This document shows, one piece after another, positions 11,801-24,789 of a stretch of 64,000 nt of DNA. How positions within the stretch are numbered: position 1 is the stretch's first letter; the number at the start of each line of letters is the position of its first letter. Below the pieces are notes generated by a model. That model did no database searches. It saw nothing but the letters and a program-made list of their open reading frames with translations, and was not told where the DNA came from. The stretch is from Pseudisothecium myosuroides. Taxonomy: Eukaryota > Streptophyta > Bryopsida > Hypnales > Lembophyllaceae. The DNA lies in the NCBI GenBank assembly GCA_951799445.1, contig OX637291.1, positions 2,420,501 to 2,484,500 on the forward strand, given 5' to 3'. Made by a program: the position numbers and the translations under genes.

Positions 11801-14800
11801 TAGGGTGATGCTTCAAAATTCGAGATTTCCACGCACATTGCAGCTTAGAACTTGCACTTGGGCAAGTAGCATGTCCACGACAGAAGTATCATGGTGATCA
11901 GGGTATGCGGGTAAACTTACAACTATTGCAAAGCATTGTCCCTCATAGAGGGTTATGTCAAGACCTTTGATGACCTCGTAATCTGCTACTGGATTTAGAT
12001 TTCTTTGAAAGCCACGGCCCATTCCAGATGCCCAGTGCCACCAACCCTTTCTTCTTCGATTCACTTGCCTCAATTCCTTCATCACAATGCCTGCTCTGCT
12101 TTGAAGATCAACATTAACTGGTTCTATGTCTGGGTTGCGCTCTTCTGAGGTTTCAGTAAAATCGACTGCAAAGATGCAGATTCAAAAGAGCTACGTTAAG
12201 CAGAGGGTCTGGGAGCATTTTGAGTTCAGGGACTGAAAAAAGGAAAGCTATATGAATGAATCAAAAATATTGCACATTCATGAACAAGCGAGTTTCCCTT
12301 TTGATAAAGGCATCAAATGCACCTTCTAACGCTGTGTCAGGTACTGAGCCCATTTCTAAGCTAGCGTCATCCAAGTCTTGCTGAGAAACATGCTTCACCT
12401 GCCTCAAAGAACAATAGCTACCAGTGAACAAGACATACGAACATGAAAAGCCTGGTAACAGGTCAAAACTGTGACTCTTTCTAAGACTGTCGCAGAAAAA
12501 CTCAAACAACCTAAATGGTTACAGCACATGCCCATCGCCCCAAGAAATGATCAATACAAGTTGCCCATACATTCAAGAGGCCAGAGTGCCAGTGATGCTT
12601 TAAAAATGGCAACTGACATGGATTGATGTGTTCCGATAACCCACACACAGAAAAGGTTCAGTTGAAATGTGACACATCGGTTCTTATATAAGAGAAAACG
12701 CTAGAGTGCATATTGAAAGTCTTGAGAGGCATATGTTTGGGTGTACTAACTTCATTGTTTCGCGCAAGAATGTACTCCTCAGATGCTCTGGAAGGGAACC
12801 AATATTTTGACGTAAAACAGAATCCCCAAGGTCGTTTCGAGCCTCTCTCTGGATGTGGCCATGTATTATCCAGATACCTAAACATCAACAACATCAACAT
12901 CATACAATACTCTCATCAATGAACTGTCCCTGCAGTACAGCCAGTCAGCTATCACCTGCGTGCTAGGAATTCAACAAGACCTGGAATGCCCCTGAAATAA
13001 GTCTATGATACTCGAGAGTAATTACAACAAATAACACAGCGATACTTGAAGGCCTCCAAAAGCAGGATTGTTAACAGCCATTGAATAAAATTCGTGATAC
13101 ATACTGCATGTAGGATCACAAAATTGTAATTCAAGAAGGGATTTAGTAACAACCATGCTACAATGGCGTAAAGAATCGCATCAAAAAGGAAGATGATAAC
13201 GAGTTCACCAGGGCTTAAAGGATTCGAATGGTCCGTGAAGTCCAAACCTGCTGACTGTACAAACCCGGCAGCATAAAATGTCATTAAAGATCAGCACTAT
13301 TAGCTGCATCAGGTCCGTTGCTAGCTTTCAATAATCTTGTCAGAATTTAGTTTGATGGCCATGATAAGGAATCTCCGTTTAGCAAACAATATAAGGAGCA
13401 GAGGGAGACTGCTGAAGTTTGAAATCTATAGAACGTAACACATCCATGCATAATTCTGACGCTGCACAAAATAGCCTATACTTAAGTCCTTACAGATTTC
13501 AAAAGCCTTGACAAGACATGCTACGCAAACTGAACTGTACTGTACATATTGCCTCATATATTGACAGGTCCTGAGAATCAAAGATTTACTGAACAAAACC
13601 ACAGGGATTCACTAGAGATTAAACGATATCCAACTAGTAGAACTATCAGAAAATATGTACAGATAGTTTGAGATCTCGGTCTTTTAAGAAAGGCATATTG
13701 AACTTGGTATATCTGAGGAAGGCAAATGGAGCAACCCTGGACCAGAAGTTTCTCTGACCACGAGAGCCAAGAATATGTATTCCCCGGCCCCTTCCCTCTG
13801 CTCGAACAACAACGTTGATAGCCACTGCAAACCCGGCGGGCGAGAACAGCGCCAAAAATGCACAGACAGGAGCAGGCGGGTGCAGCAGTTCAATTGGGAT
13901 GACAGCCAAACTACTAAATAACATCAGCAATCCAGAGACAGCACCTGCAGTCTGGGCCTGTGCAATGTAATTATGAAAGGTCAATTCTGAGCTTCAACTT
14001 CATCAACCATGTGAGGAAAGCTGATCCTAATGACAATTTAAGAAATCTTAATCAATCCATTATAATAAACATCAATATCCACCAACCTTTGAAAAGACCG
14101 TGCTGAGTGCGAATGCCATGGTGGTTAGCGACAAAGAGTACGCATATATGAGAAAAAATATCGCTCCTGCACTTGAGAACTCAAACAACGTTGAGATCTT
14201 TGCTGTAAGAACCTGCAAAAAAATTCAAATAACCTGACGTGAGCAATGTTCACAGTTTGTGACTACCGACAAAATGAACTGAGCAGCTAGCAAGAGCACG
14301 CTGGTCATGATGGATTAAAAAAGAGGTAATCGCCTTACCAACACAAATACTGTAATTGCAGCCATCATTGCGTATGCAATGATCCAAGACAACCAGTAAA
14401 TGGACTCACGAAGCCCCATGAGCAGCATGTAGTCCTGATACGATCAAGATAGTCAAGTATTAATCACTAGAGATAATAATTACCACGTAGTGAACTTTTG
14501 AATCTACCATTAATAAGAGGAATGAGGACAAAGAAGGTGAATAATATGATCTACAGGTGAACGACAATTCATTATCAAAACATTTCATCTTTCCACAAAT
14601 ACGTACATCCCAAGTCCGTTAGTCCTGTGACGTTGTAACATTTGAATAAATATTGAATAAATAGACACGTCAAGCATGGTTGGAAAAACATAGAAACCTT
14701 AATGAGAGTCTCCTTTTCCTCCACAATATTGGAAAGTGTTGTCTGAAGCTGGGGAGCAAAGGCCCACACCAAATACATTGCAGTGAACAACTGAAATACA

Positions 14801-17708
14801 GTATCCGCAAAAGACTGGCTAAATTCGTTCAAGGGTTGTTTCTGCACAAAAAAGGACTTCATCTGCTTCGTTGGGCCACATTGAGCAGGGAGTGCCATGC
14901 TTCTAGCCGCTTGAGAGATAGTAGTTTGTAGAGCCAGAAAACCTTAAACCAAGAAATCAGCAAAATGTACTCAGTGCATGGTCTAATAAGCCTTAATTTT
15001 GTCTAGATAACCCCAAGTGACTTGAAATGAGACTAAAGCACAGGATCATGTTCTAGAAAGAGAGAATCCACACTAACTAAGGGTCGCATTACAAGCCAAG
15101 AAAATCAGAAATTTTGAGCACTCTCAGTGATCAAACCGGACCATTTCAAAGCACTTGGCCAATGAGAGTGCTCCCAATTTCTTTATTTCTTGGCTTGACC
15201 CCGTCTAAAGCGCCCTAACATGGTATTTTCATGCTAGCAATTTCTGCGTTGGCCCTTGACAAGATACAGATAGCAACTTATAAAAACAAAACGGCAACGG
15301 CTAATAATATGCCAAACCGACCAATTATGAAGTCTATTCATTTCACATGCTTCTGCCCTTACCTGAAGTTAAGTACTTGTCTGAAAGACAACCCCTTGAA
15401 TCATCGTGACAAGAGGTTTTTTCTCCTTGAAGTTTGGAAGTAGGTGGTACATAAGTACCTACGCAATTAATTCAGGAGAAACTATGTAGGAATGCAATCT
15501 CAAATTAATAAACAATCGATAACACAAAGTCCAACCTTAGCAAGACTTACAGCAAGGAAAATTGTTATATCAAAGCTTCAGAAGAGGGAAATCGAGTGTA
15601 AGTCGATCATTCAAAAAGCTCAAGGACAATAGGCATGTCAATCTTCTCAGCAATAAATATTTATAGAACTTCTGGCACAATGTTCTAATCTAAAGGAGGA
15701 AAGGAAAGTCGTGTCGCGATACCGTTCATTCTTATTCGAAAATTTAAGTCGGATGGGAGTTCTTCTGCTCCGTCAGCCCCGTCAAAAATAACACCAGCGT
15801 ACACCGTCTGATAATCAACGAGACAAAGTCCTTAGAGAACACCTCAGGGTCCTTATTCTTTATCATTTGCGTCATTCCATCACATGTTGATTGAGTCATG
15901 AGAAACGGATGCGCATGATGGGGTCAGTTATCATGCGCATTCGACGATGGCCTCGACAGACACTTGCGGCAGCAGTGTAGGGTGCATCTGCAAGGCATGA
16001 AGACGACCACGTCGAGACACGGTAACAACCGTCAAAAGTGTCGCGTGAACCTACCATTCAACATTTAGCAGGCTTGACAATTAGAGATTCAAACATTCTT
16101 AGAAGTAAAAAACCATGCTCACGTCTGGATGTGTGTTGTAAAAAGAAACGAGGTCCTCCTCAGTATCAAACCCTTGTAGAGACAGTTGTTGAATTGAAGG
16201 TGAGTACCTGCAAACAAACGAAACCACAACTGACTCTTCACATATCTAGCATTCTTTGTCCACTCTGTTTTGGCAGTCAAATGCTACAAGAACCAAGATA
16301 AGACACACACAACACACACAAGAAGGTGGATGGGCACATTTACACAAGAGCATATACAAAGTAGAATAAATAACTGTCCGGATTCCACTGCAGAATGGCT
16401 ATCTTCTGGTTCCTTCAAACTGACTTCAAGAAGCTACAAATAAAATGCCATCAGTAGCAAGTTCCTACTTAAGCTATGAAGATAAATGGATACAGTAAAC
16501 CTGCACGACGTGTACCAAGCACAGACCTACAATATCTGAGAAAGCCATGCATTGCCACAGTTCAAGAAGAAGCCTCTGGAAATCATGAACACGGCTCACT
16601 AAACAAGGTAGCATTAGATCTCCAATGTGCTCATGAATAGATTCCATAAACTATATTCATAGATCCGTGTATTGCATCAGAAGCCAGAGTCCTACAGACC
16701 AGACAAGTAGACAACTAACTTACCAGTCTCGATATTCCTGTACCACTTGTTGCATTAAGCTTCCAACACCCTTGTTGTTTTGAGGTACAAAGGCAAGCTG
16801 CATTTCAAAATCACTGTAAGGCAGCTGGCATACTTGCTGACACGAAAACATGTCAAGAGCTAGGAAATACTGATGAGTTCAATTGATTCTTTGACCGACG
16901 TGGAATACGAAAAGGAAAGAACTTCCAACGCAAGCCAAGTGATGCTTAATATATAGCAAATTACTTACCAAAGTCTCATTAGATGGTCGGAGATCAATAT
17001 CAAGGCAAACAGTATCTAATGGTTGCTCCACTGGTTGACACACGCCATCTACCTTATTCATCCAGGCTGTGCCAGGCAGATATGTAGTCCTAGGGCATGT
17101 AACAGTAAACGTCATCAGATCTGAACTCACAATACTGGTCGACAACAAGGTTTTGTTCAAGTAGCAGAACATCATGTAAAAGAACAGGTATCCACTTCCA
17201 AATAGATTTGACTCTTGTAGTGAACACAATGACCTCAAATTACAAAAACGAAGAAATGACGCTCCAACAGAGATTGAGCTTACGGTGTCCCGATCTTGAC
17301 GATCACGAGAAGGAAGATGATATAAACCTGTCAAACAGAAAACAGGAACGCAAAAAGTGTGAGCAATTCATAGTCAAACAGACGGTGATAGTACAAGACA
17401 ATATTCAACAAGACAGACGCAGCTAACAAAGACGTAGGAGCTTCTCAATTGGACCGAAAACTAATTGAAAATGAGGTTGAGCACACGACATATCCTAGCA
17501 AAGGAGTCCTCTGTTCCCAAATATCGTCTCTCCAAAATTCATTAATGCAATTTCTCAGATATTTCATCACACAGGATATGAAAAAAGAGTGAAGATGAAA
17601 ACGAACCGGAAGCAGAACTTCTTTGACGGTGTTACTGCCATCGCGCCTCTTGATCAAGAAATTGCGACGCACAGTGGCCAGCAATTGCGTATGCAATGGC
17701 GATCCCAT
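3811..17708 (-). CDS. Full-size ABCA (ABC1/AOH-like) ABC transporter, 34-exon model, 1794 aa
   Basis: ABC subfamily A full transporter with TMD1-NBD1-TMD2-NBD2 order, expected to move lipids or related amphiphiles across a membrane. The ATG at 17708 opens MGSPLHTQLLATVRRNFLIK, which fits the cytosolic N-terminus of plant full-size ABCA proteins. The TAG stop is at 3811-3813. I chained 34 exons by GT-AG borders; the phases close throughout, giving 5385 nt and no internal stop. The length is close to Arabidopsis ABCA1, which is about 1880 residues. Hallmarks include a large extracytosolic loop after TM1, LMGLRESIYWLSWIIAY in TMD1, ABCA-style Q-loops (CPQQN, CPQYE), and C-terminal RVGIIVGGQLKCLAPPQELK. 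Several catalytic motifs are degenerate (see the two NBD entries). Upstream, 17.7-18.4 kb is the probable promoter and 5' leader, but no TATA box could be fixed. Exons 14, 22, 23 and 27 have the least certain borders. Confidence 0.9.
5893..9229 (-). other. ABCA exons 22-28: linker and TMD2
   Basis: Exons: 9229-8997, 8403-8112, 7831-7572, 7322-7155, 6912-6815, 6707-6517 and 6341-5893. Exon 22 carries an acidic linker (DEDENAAG, later SMDEADDEALL), then the basic pre-TM segment LKRRQTSLLPQ. Exons 23-24 form the second large extracytosolic loop with likely N-glycosylation sites (NYSGNVT). Exons 24-27 have hydrophobic segments (VVVLMTAMGLMFIPPIF; FWLAALLSDLVLFFAVVSI; APFLALFFLLAAVVPYSAL). Exon 28 ends TMD2 and runs into a long charged linker (SSSRSDIEQEKERVQ). 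The junction of exons 27 and 28 is the weakest splice choice in this part. Confidence 0.78.
9510..12398 (-). other. ABCA exons 14-21: nucleotide-binding domain 1 (degenerate)
   Basis: Exons: 12398-12323, 12165-11921, 11648-11543, 11176-11100, 10700-10485, 10394-10184, 10023-9837 and 9586-9510. Walker A is GHSGSGKS, which is intact. The Q-loop is GVCPQQN, intact. The signature reads LSQPARRKL where ABCA proteins have LSGGxxRKL. Walker B reads VVIMDQPT, so the catalytic glutamate is Gln. The D-loop is RNLD. The switch position reads TTDSMEEAD, with Asp where His is expected. The following LKCCGSSFFLRNRFG and the regulatory segment TLEEVF are typical ABCA, so the alignment register is secure. 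ATP binding looks possible; hydrolysis at this domain's Walker site is doubtful. Confidence 0.85.
12751..17708 (-). other. ABCA exons 1-13: N-terminus and TMD1
   Basis: Minus-strand exons: 17708-17607, 17327-17284, 17089-16969, 16824-16724, 16207-16123, 15807-15723, 15458-15363, 14942-14698, 14434-14339, 14212-14087, 13957-13759, 13247-13154 and 12877-12751. Exon 2 supplies the first membrane strand (VYIIFLLVIVKIGTP). Exons 3-7 form the large extracytosolic loop, rich in Cys and polar residues. Exon 8 enters the membrane domain with GFLALQTT and ends in the coupling-helix region (VEEKETLIK). Exons 9-12 carry the remaining TM segments. Exon 13 has the YLDNTWPHPERGSKRPWGF motif typical of the TMD1-NBD1 junction in ABCA proteins. 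Confidence 0.82.
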
Positions 17709-19828
17709 CTTTCCCGGAAACCTCTCCCGACAAGAGATTTTGCAACTCCCAAATTGACACGGTACGCAAACTCTCTACTTCATCGCGCTCCAATTCGAAC
17801 AGCTAAAACTGATAAGCATCATCGAGTTAGCCATCTCGTATATTTAGCCATCGCAATTGCATTTCTTCTCAATCTTTAATGAAAATATCAGCTTATACTG
17901 GATTCCAGACACTCTGTGATGATCGGATCGTGCGCTGCATTTCGAGAGGAAAACCTAAAATGGAATTGCGTTCGCAATTGCACACAATGGCGACGTTTCT
18001 AGGTGTTGGATGGTCTCTATTCCCCTTGGAAGCTCTATTTCTTGCGGAGATTGCCACAATGCCTTACACCAGAACTTCCCGACACTCTCCGTCACTAAGC
18101 GAACACAAGAAATTTCTGCCAGGGATACTACCAACGACTATTGCAAGTGCAATGGCGGAAATGGAGACGCAGACATCGTCGGTGAACGTGAAGGGAGGAG
18201 GAGCGACGCTGAACTTGGAGAAGTGCTGGGAAAGTCCCCGTCGACACAATGGATGAATGAAGGGGTTTGTCATCCGTCCATCTACAGCCGTTTCCGGTAG
18301 TGGACACGATGTGTAGCCGGCAGTGTGTCGTACCGCCCTTTAAATGAGCGGTTACAGAGCCCACAACATCAGCACTAGTTGAATCATTTGAGGGTTTACA
18401 CTGAATTCTCGATTTCAGTCGTGCGATTTTGAATCCTCCAATGTTGACCTAAAAGTTTAGTCTTTGGAAAGGAAATTCAATCCAAATTGTTCAAATCATC
18501 TTCATTCTTTCTTCAGAAAACTTCTCTTCCCTCCTTTCCAAAATGATCTTCTTGAGCTGGCTTTAAAATTTTGTTCCCAAATGATCTTCATGTTTGTGAC
18601 GTGGGAGGAAGGACCCACAAAATATAATGAGAACAATGAGATGTATTTAATACTTCTACATGGAAGATCCAAATATATCTAGTAAGACCCACATGTGTTT
18701 CAAGCTTCCGTCTAATGTGGGATTTGGGGAATGAGATTGGTTGGTAAAAATCATACTGTTTTTAATTCGTTGAATAACATCAAAAGTCAAATCAGAATGA
18801 GGAAAATTGGAGGGATCAAAGTATCAAACTCCATAGAATCAATAGAATTGTTTGTGGAATATTTCTTTTGACTACATTGTTCATCTTTTGTAATGAATTT
18901 TTTTGTTGATTTCTTGACTAATGCCATGGAGAGCGCAAGAAGGACAACAGACAACATGAGAACAAAGAAATGATTGGCTAGCACTACTCCTTCAAAATGG
19001 CCAAACAAAAAATCCCATTTTCAAAAATTCCAAAACTATATTTTAAAATTTAATTTGAAATTCAAACTTCTTGGACGTTGGGAATGCATCTAACTCTACT
19101 TACATCTCAAAATGGATTTTTAAAATGTTATTTTTAGCCTTAATCCAAAACACTTTGTCCAACAGGAAGATCATTTTGGGATGGAGAAAGTATTATATAA
19201 GTTAATAAGGTATTTTATTTCTTGAGGATTTTTCATATCCTATTCTTGTGCTTAGCTTTTGGAGGGTCTGTTATTAAGCTTGAAATCCATTACTTTCTAT
19301 TCTAGTATAGACATTTTACTTTTCAAAATGCCACTATGGTAGTACATTGTATGTAATTGCATCACTTTACACGTTTAATTGCATTAAGATGAAAAAAAAT
19401 CACTATTGATATATCCAATAGTCTTTGCAATTATGACGCCAACATCAATAGGTAATTCTATTTTTGCAAATTCAAAGTAGGAGGTTACTTATCATATTTA
19501 GTGACAATTTCAAAGTAGAAGGTTATAGATTACAATTGGATTTTTTCATATTCCTAACTCCCTTCTCATTGTTGATTGCAATGCAACTTGTAGTGATGAA
19601 AGTAGTAGAGGAAATTATGAGATATACCATATCCTATAATCGGGTAGGCAAAAAAAAATTCTAAAAATATATTCCAAAAGTTGTTTCAGTTCCTTACAAT
19701 TTGAGTCTTTTCTAAGGTGTATAATAATATTTGTTTGTTATGTTCAAAATCTAGGATAGATTCCCAAGTAGATTCTAAATATCCAATGATTTCAATTTTG
19801 TAAGTGCCCATTTCTTATATAGCACCTT
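17709..19828. other. Intergenic: ABCA upstream region, then AT-rich spacer
   Basis: About 17.7-18.4 kb has a base composition nearer to the exons and probably holds the ABCA promoter and 5' leader. A minus-strand ORF at 18273-18064 lies here, but it has no recognisable domain. From 18.4 to 19.8 kb the DNA is AT-rich. A 73-residue hydrophobic minus ORF (19008-18787) looks fortuitous. A pair of related sequences around 'CCAAAATGATCTTC' (18.54 kb) and 'GAAGATCATTTTGG' (19.17 kb) face each other and may be remnants of an inverted-repeat element. Confidence 0.4.
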
Positions 19829-19833
19829 GTTTA

Positions 19834-20053
19834 TGTTGGGAATAACAAGCAATAATGTGTAACGTCCACCACACAGGTGAAATTCAAATTGAAAGAGCCA
19901 GTACATATATGTGATCAGAGGGATGGGGAAAGAAACAAAAGCGTAACTAACTAATCATTAAGAGCAACCTATTAGCTACTAACTGAACTAACCTAGTATC
20001 TCTGAGAGATTCATCTACGGTGACACGGGTAGAGGACTGCATGCTGTCCAACA
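19834..20053 (-). repeat. 3' LTR of the copia element
   Basis: 220 bp, TG...CA ends with short inverted termini (TGTTGG/CCAACA). It differs from the other LTR by one C/T, one A/G and an adjacent CA/AC pair. Confidence 0.95.
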
Positions 20054-20064
20054 CTCCCCCTCAG
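20054..20064 (-). other. Polypurine tract
   Basis: The minus strand reads CTGAGGGGGAG immediately before the 3' LTR, the expected plus-strand priming site. Confidence 0.8.
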
Positions 20065-20085
20065 TCCACTATCCGTAAGTGAATC

Positions 20086-23000
20086 TTATGCTGAGAAGTG
20101 GTTGAGATTTGAATCGTGTGGATTTGAAAGTTCCTGTGTAGTCATCAAGCCTAGTCGACTTCGGAGTTCGAGAAACGGAACTTTGTTCAGGGGCTTGGTC
20201 AGTATGTCGGCAGTCTGTTGTTGTGACCGAACGAACTCAAGACAAATCCTTCCCTTCTTCACGTGATCTCGAATCAAGTGGCAGGTTTTCTCAATGTGTT
20301 TCGTGCGGCCCTGAAAGACGGGATTCCTGGCCATCTTAATACAAGATTGATTATCGCAAAATACAGTGATAGGCCGCATAATGGGAGAATGTATTTCCTC
20401 AAATAAATTCCGGAGCCACATAGCTTCTTTTGCAGCTTCGGCCAAGGCTCTGTATTCTGCCTCGGAGCTTGATTGAGCTACCTCGTTCTGCAGCTTGCTT
20501 TTCCAGAATATTGGTGATGTGCCGATACTCATAAGAAAACCCGAGGTAGATTTCCACTCATCGAGATCTCCCAAATAGTCACTGTCCGAGTGTGCAAAAG
20601 GTATCACATCTCCCCCTCTCGGATAGTGAATTGCGAGGTCTGCAGTTCCTTTGAGGTAGCGGAAAATGTGAAGCATAGCTTGTAAATGAGCTGCTCTTGG
20701 GTTAGATGTAAACCTGGTAACGATGCCCACTGCAAAAGCGACGTCTGGCCGAGTATTGGTGACGTGAAGAAGCTTTCCGACGCCCATGCGATAGTAAATA
20801 ATATTTTCTGCCTCCAATAGAGGCGAGTCCATCTCTTTGCTCAAAGTTTCGTAGAGAGCAGACTCCATAGGAGTGGGTGCAGGGAGACAATCGGTTAGGT
20901 TCATATCGCTCAAGCATTTGGCAATGTATTGTTGGTGAGACATCATGATCTTATGGTTATTGTAGAGAAAATCTACTCCCAGGTACAAGGATAGGATGCC
21001 CAATATTGTCATTGAGAATTCAGAGCAAAGCTGGTTCTGTAGTCGGGTGATTTGCTGAGAATTGTTGCCGGTGATCATGAAATCATCGACGTATATGACC
21101 AAAAGAACGATGGAGTCGTTGTGGCGATGAACATACAAACTTGGATCAGTGGTGCATGGATGAAGGTCGATAGAAATGAGGTAAGTGTGAATGCGATGAT
21201 ACCAGGCTCTCAATGATTGTCTGAGGCCGTATAATACTTTGTGCAGTCTGCAGACTAGATGTTCTCGACCAAGTTCGATGAAGCCCGGAGGTTGTTTAAC
21301 GTAGACGGTGTCTGTAATATCACCGTGAAGAAAAGTTGTCTTTACGTCCAAATGATAGAGAGGCCAATTTCGCATGGCGGCTAAACAAACGACAGTCCTC
21401 ATAGTGGACCATTTCACCACAGGAGAAAAAGTTTCTTGATAATCGAAGCCTGAGTTCTGTTGATCTCCACGAGCGACTAAGCGGGCCTTATACTTTGGAT
21501 TAGCAGAGGCAGTGCCGGATTTGATTTTATAAGTCCATTTAACAGCAATGGCCTTCTGACCTGGTGGCAGCTCCATAAGAGACCAAGTATGGTTGTCGTG
21601 AATAGAATTAATCTCTTGTTGCATTGTCGCTTGCCAATTTGGGTCGTTCGCTGCATCTTTGAAGAATATGGGTTCGTCGAGTGCAGTGACGCATGCCTCC
21701 AAATAAACAGGTTCAGCAAAGGCACTGAGACAAGCTTGCAAGTTTCCCGTGAATTCCACTTTCATGGCGTAGTCAATTAATCAACAGCTGGGGAACTTGA
21801 GTCGGCTAGAGCGGCGCGGTCCAAGGGATGAACTATTTTGGGAAGGCGGGATCTCAATGGGAGAGCCAGGCAGCTGTACTGGTGTTTGTGGTTGAGGCGA
21901 CGTGGCAACGCCATGCATGCCTTGTTGATCCGACGGTGAAGATGGATCGGGGGCTGTGGTGGGATTGGTTACAACGTCATGATGCTCCAACGTGGGGACG
22001 TTATGACTGTTGAAATGAGGCAGGCACGGTGGTAGTAGGATAGGATCCAATACCTCAATTATGGCTGATTTCTCTGGGAGTGCTTCGATCGAAACGCTGG
22101 GTGCAGTAGGGGTGCTGTTGGGGGAAGACCAAAATTGTGCTTCGGCAAACTTGACATCAATGCTGGTCTTGATCGTCCTTGTCTCCGGGTGATATAATCG
22201 ATAGCCTTTGGAACATTCAGAGTAGCCGACCATGATGCACTTGAGGCTTCGCTTGTCCAACTTGATTCTTCGCTCTGCAGGTACGTGTACGAAAGCGACG
22301 CATCCAAAGACGCAAAGGTGGTGCAACTCCGGTGCGGTGTTCTGTAGCTTTTGAAACAGACTGATGCCCAAGTTAGCCCGAGTAGGTGAGAGATTGATGA
22401 GGTAATTTGCAGTATTAACTGCCTCTGACCAAAGAAAAAGCGGCGTTTGTGCGTCAAATGTCATGGAGCGTGCCTTGTCAAGTAGGGTTCTGTTTTTCCT
22501 TTCGCTCACCCGGTTCTGATGTGGACTATATGCTTGGGTCAATTCATGATGAATCCCTGCTTCCTGGAGAAACCTTTGAAATTCATGTGAGAGAAATTCG
22601 CCCCCTCTGTCACTTCGAAGTACCCTAATCTTGGTTTTGAAGGCCAACTCAACTGCCGCTTTGAAGTATCGAAAATACTTCAATATTTCAGACTTGTGCT
22701 TCATTAGATAAAGCCAAGTAAATCGAGAATAATCATCCGTAAAAGTCACGATGTACGAATTTCCTCCTAGCAATATGGGTCGTATCTCGCCGCATAGATC
22801 GGAGTGTATGAGCGCCAAAGGTTCTTTAGCGCGGGGACGTGAAGCTGTTTTGGGTGCTGCTGTTCGGGTTTGTTTGCCCGTGGAGCAGCTCTCATAGACA
22901 TCGTGGGAACTTGAAATGAGCGGAACGCCTTTCGCAACATCATGGGTACCCATGGACCTTAAACTATGGAAGTTCAAATTACCTAGTCTCCGGTGCCAGA

Positions 23001-24369
23001 GATGAGCAACTGAAGCTGATGCTACTGCACAGACCTTGAATTTTGGATCGGGGACTATATATCGATACAGCCTCGTCTCTGGATCGCGTTTTCCGCGGCC
23101 TACGATATTATCTATGCCTTGATATACAAGACACTCCTAGTTGTCAAAGACAACTGTTAAGCCGAGGTCAGCAATGGCCCCGACCGACAATAGGTTGAAC
23201 GAGAGACCGGGCACGAAGTACACTTCATTAATTTTTATTTCATCATTGTTTCCAAAATTAACACTACCCTTGCCCTCAATTGAGAGAAGTTGTTTGCCGG
23301 CTGTTTGTACCTTTGCTGAGCTAGGCGCTATCTCTAACTGAGAGAACTGATGTGGGTCACCGCTCACATGCTGTGAACACCCGGAGTCAATGATCCATGA
23401 CCCTGGGGTGTTGGAGTCGACACCGTGGATGTCGTTCATCGTTGCGTCGAAGTTGGGGATGGTATTCTCCCACTCCATGTAAGGCTCGTCTAGGTCCTGC
23501 ATCAGGGCATTTGCGTGAAATGTGGGTGAAGTGCGCCCTCTCCCCATGCTCTGTGGACTGGTATGTCGTGCATGTGCCCTTCTTGCCAGCTCATGCGTGA
23601 ACGCTTGACAGTCTCGAATGAAGTGCCCTTCCAAACCGCATCAATTGCACACACAAGGTGATGCATAGGATTGGTTATAAGTGGGTCTAACCGGTGAGTA
23701 TCGTTGTGGAGGGTACGGTGGTCTGAAGTTAGATCCACCAGCTTGAGACCCGTGACGTTGAAAACGAGCTGCTAGTGCCTCGGTGTGTTGGGGAATCGGT
23801 AGACAAGTTGATTGTCGGAAGTGCAGCCTTTGCTCGTGTTAAGACAGCAAGGTGGTCAAGTTCTCCAACGTTGGCATGCTCGTGAGGGTGCTGACTTGGT
23901 TATAAACTGCTTTGTAACTTGGCGGTAAGGTGTTCAACATGCGTTCAACAAGGTCAGTATCGGAAACAGTGTGACCCACGCCTCTTAGCTGCAACTTTAT
24001 TTCTTGGATCTTGCCGATGTATTCGCTTATGGATCCTCCCTCCGGTAGCCTGATGGAGTTTAGCCTGTCTAACAGCATCAATCTTGATGCGTTATTCGTC
24101 CTCTCAAATCTCTCCTGTAACGTGTTCCAGGCAACTCTCGGGTCACTTATATTGGAAAGCTCATTGAAGATTGATTCGCAACAGGACATTGTGATAGAAT
24201 AAAGTGCTCTAGTGCGTCCTCTAGCTGTGTCCTCAGGCTCATTAACGACAGGACGGTTGTTGCCTGTTGGGTCCGCATATTTCCAAGTGTTTTCTTTCAT
24301 AAGAAGGAGCCTGCAGCGGGTCTTCCATGTTTGGTAGTTTTCTGTGGTAAGCTTGTGGCTATCGATCAA
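20086..24369 (-). pseudogene. Copia gag-pol polyprotein, one frame broken by four stops
   Basis: All segments share one reading frame. Order: gag (24369-23842, UBN2-type, with KLTTENYQTWKTRC); a zinc-knuckle region; protease (WIIDSGCSQHVSGD); integrase (catalytic Asp in HSDLCGE, Asp in LRSDRGGEF, Glu in VSERKNRTL); reverse transcriptase (YVDDFMI); RNase H (SSSEAEYRAL, FCDNQS, TKHIE). In-frame stops are TAA at 23841-23839, TGA at 23643-23641 inside the zinc knuckle, TAG at 23139-23137 after protease, and TGA at 21783-21781 after integrase. There is no frameshift. The integrase HHCC finger also looks damaged: Asn follows the RLG motif where His is usual, and Tyr precedes ESC where Cys is usual. 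No in-frame ATG was found close upstream of gag. The copy cannot make an intact polyprotein. Confidence 0.93.
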
Positions 24370-24789
24370 TACGTCAGATGTAGATATGTTTACTGAGAAG
24401 GTATGGAGAAATAAAAAGTGTGGGAGAAAGAAGGTATGCTAATAACGCTAATTGTTACTGCTAATATCGTTGTGTCTACTGTTAATGATGCTAGTTCCTA
24501 GGTTGTTGATCTTGCGATGGCTTGGAGGCCCGAACTACTGTAATCGATGTTGGGACTTGTATGAAACCGCTTCTTAAATCACGTACATAGAACTTCTGCG
24601 TTGATTGGTTTGCTACGTTACTTATATTGAGCATGTTGAATCCGTTCACTTATCTCTCTCTTTGATGCACACAGCAAACGAAACAAAATTGAAAACAAAT
24701 CGGCTCTTCTCTTCTCTCTCTCTCAATCGTACTAACGACTTTGTGTCTTCCTTAAAGAACAAACTGAATGAGGATTGTCCCCTCGGGGA

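Noticed and set aside
12261..12322. Continuation of ABCA exon 14 past 12323 (GAFDAFIKRETRLFMN)
   Set aside because: Open, but ending at its GTGCAA donor leaves the wrong phase for the next exon; the GAAG/GTGCAT donor at 12323 restores it.
15830..15900. Minus-strand open stretch reading DGMTQMIKNKDPEVFSKDF in the ABCA gene
   Set aside because: Its frame does not continue into exon 6 and no acceptor fits; the phase-correct ATCAG acceptor at 15808 skips it.
17879..18256. 125-codon plus ORF upstream of the ABCA gene
   Set aside because: No domain, overlapped by open frames on other strands, and in the likely ABCA promoter region.
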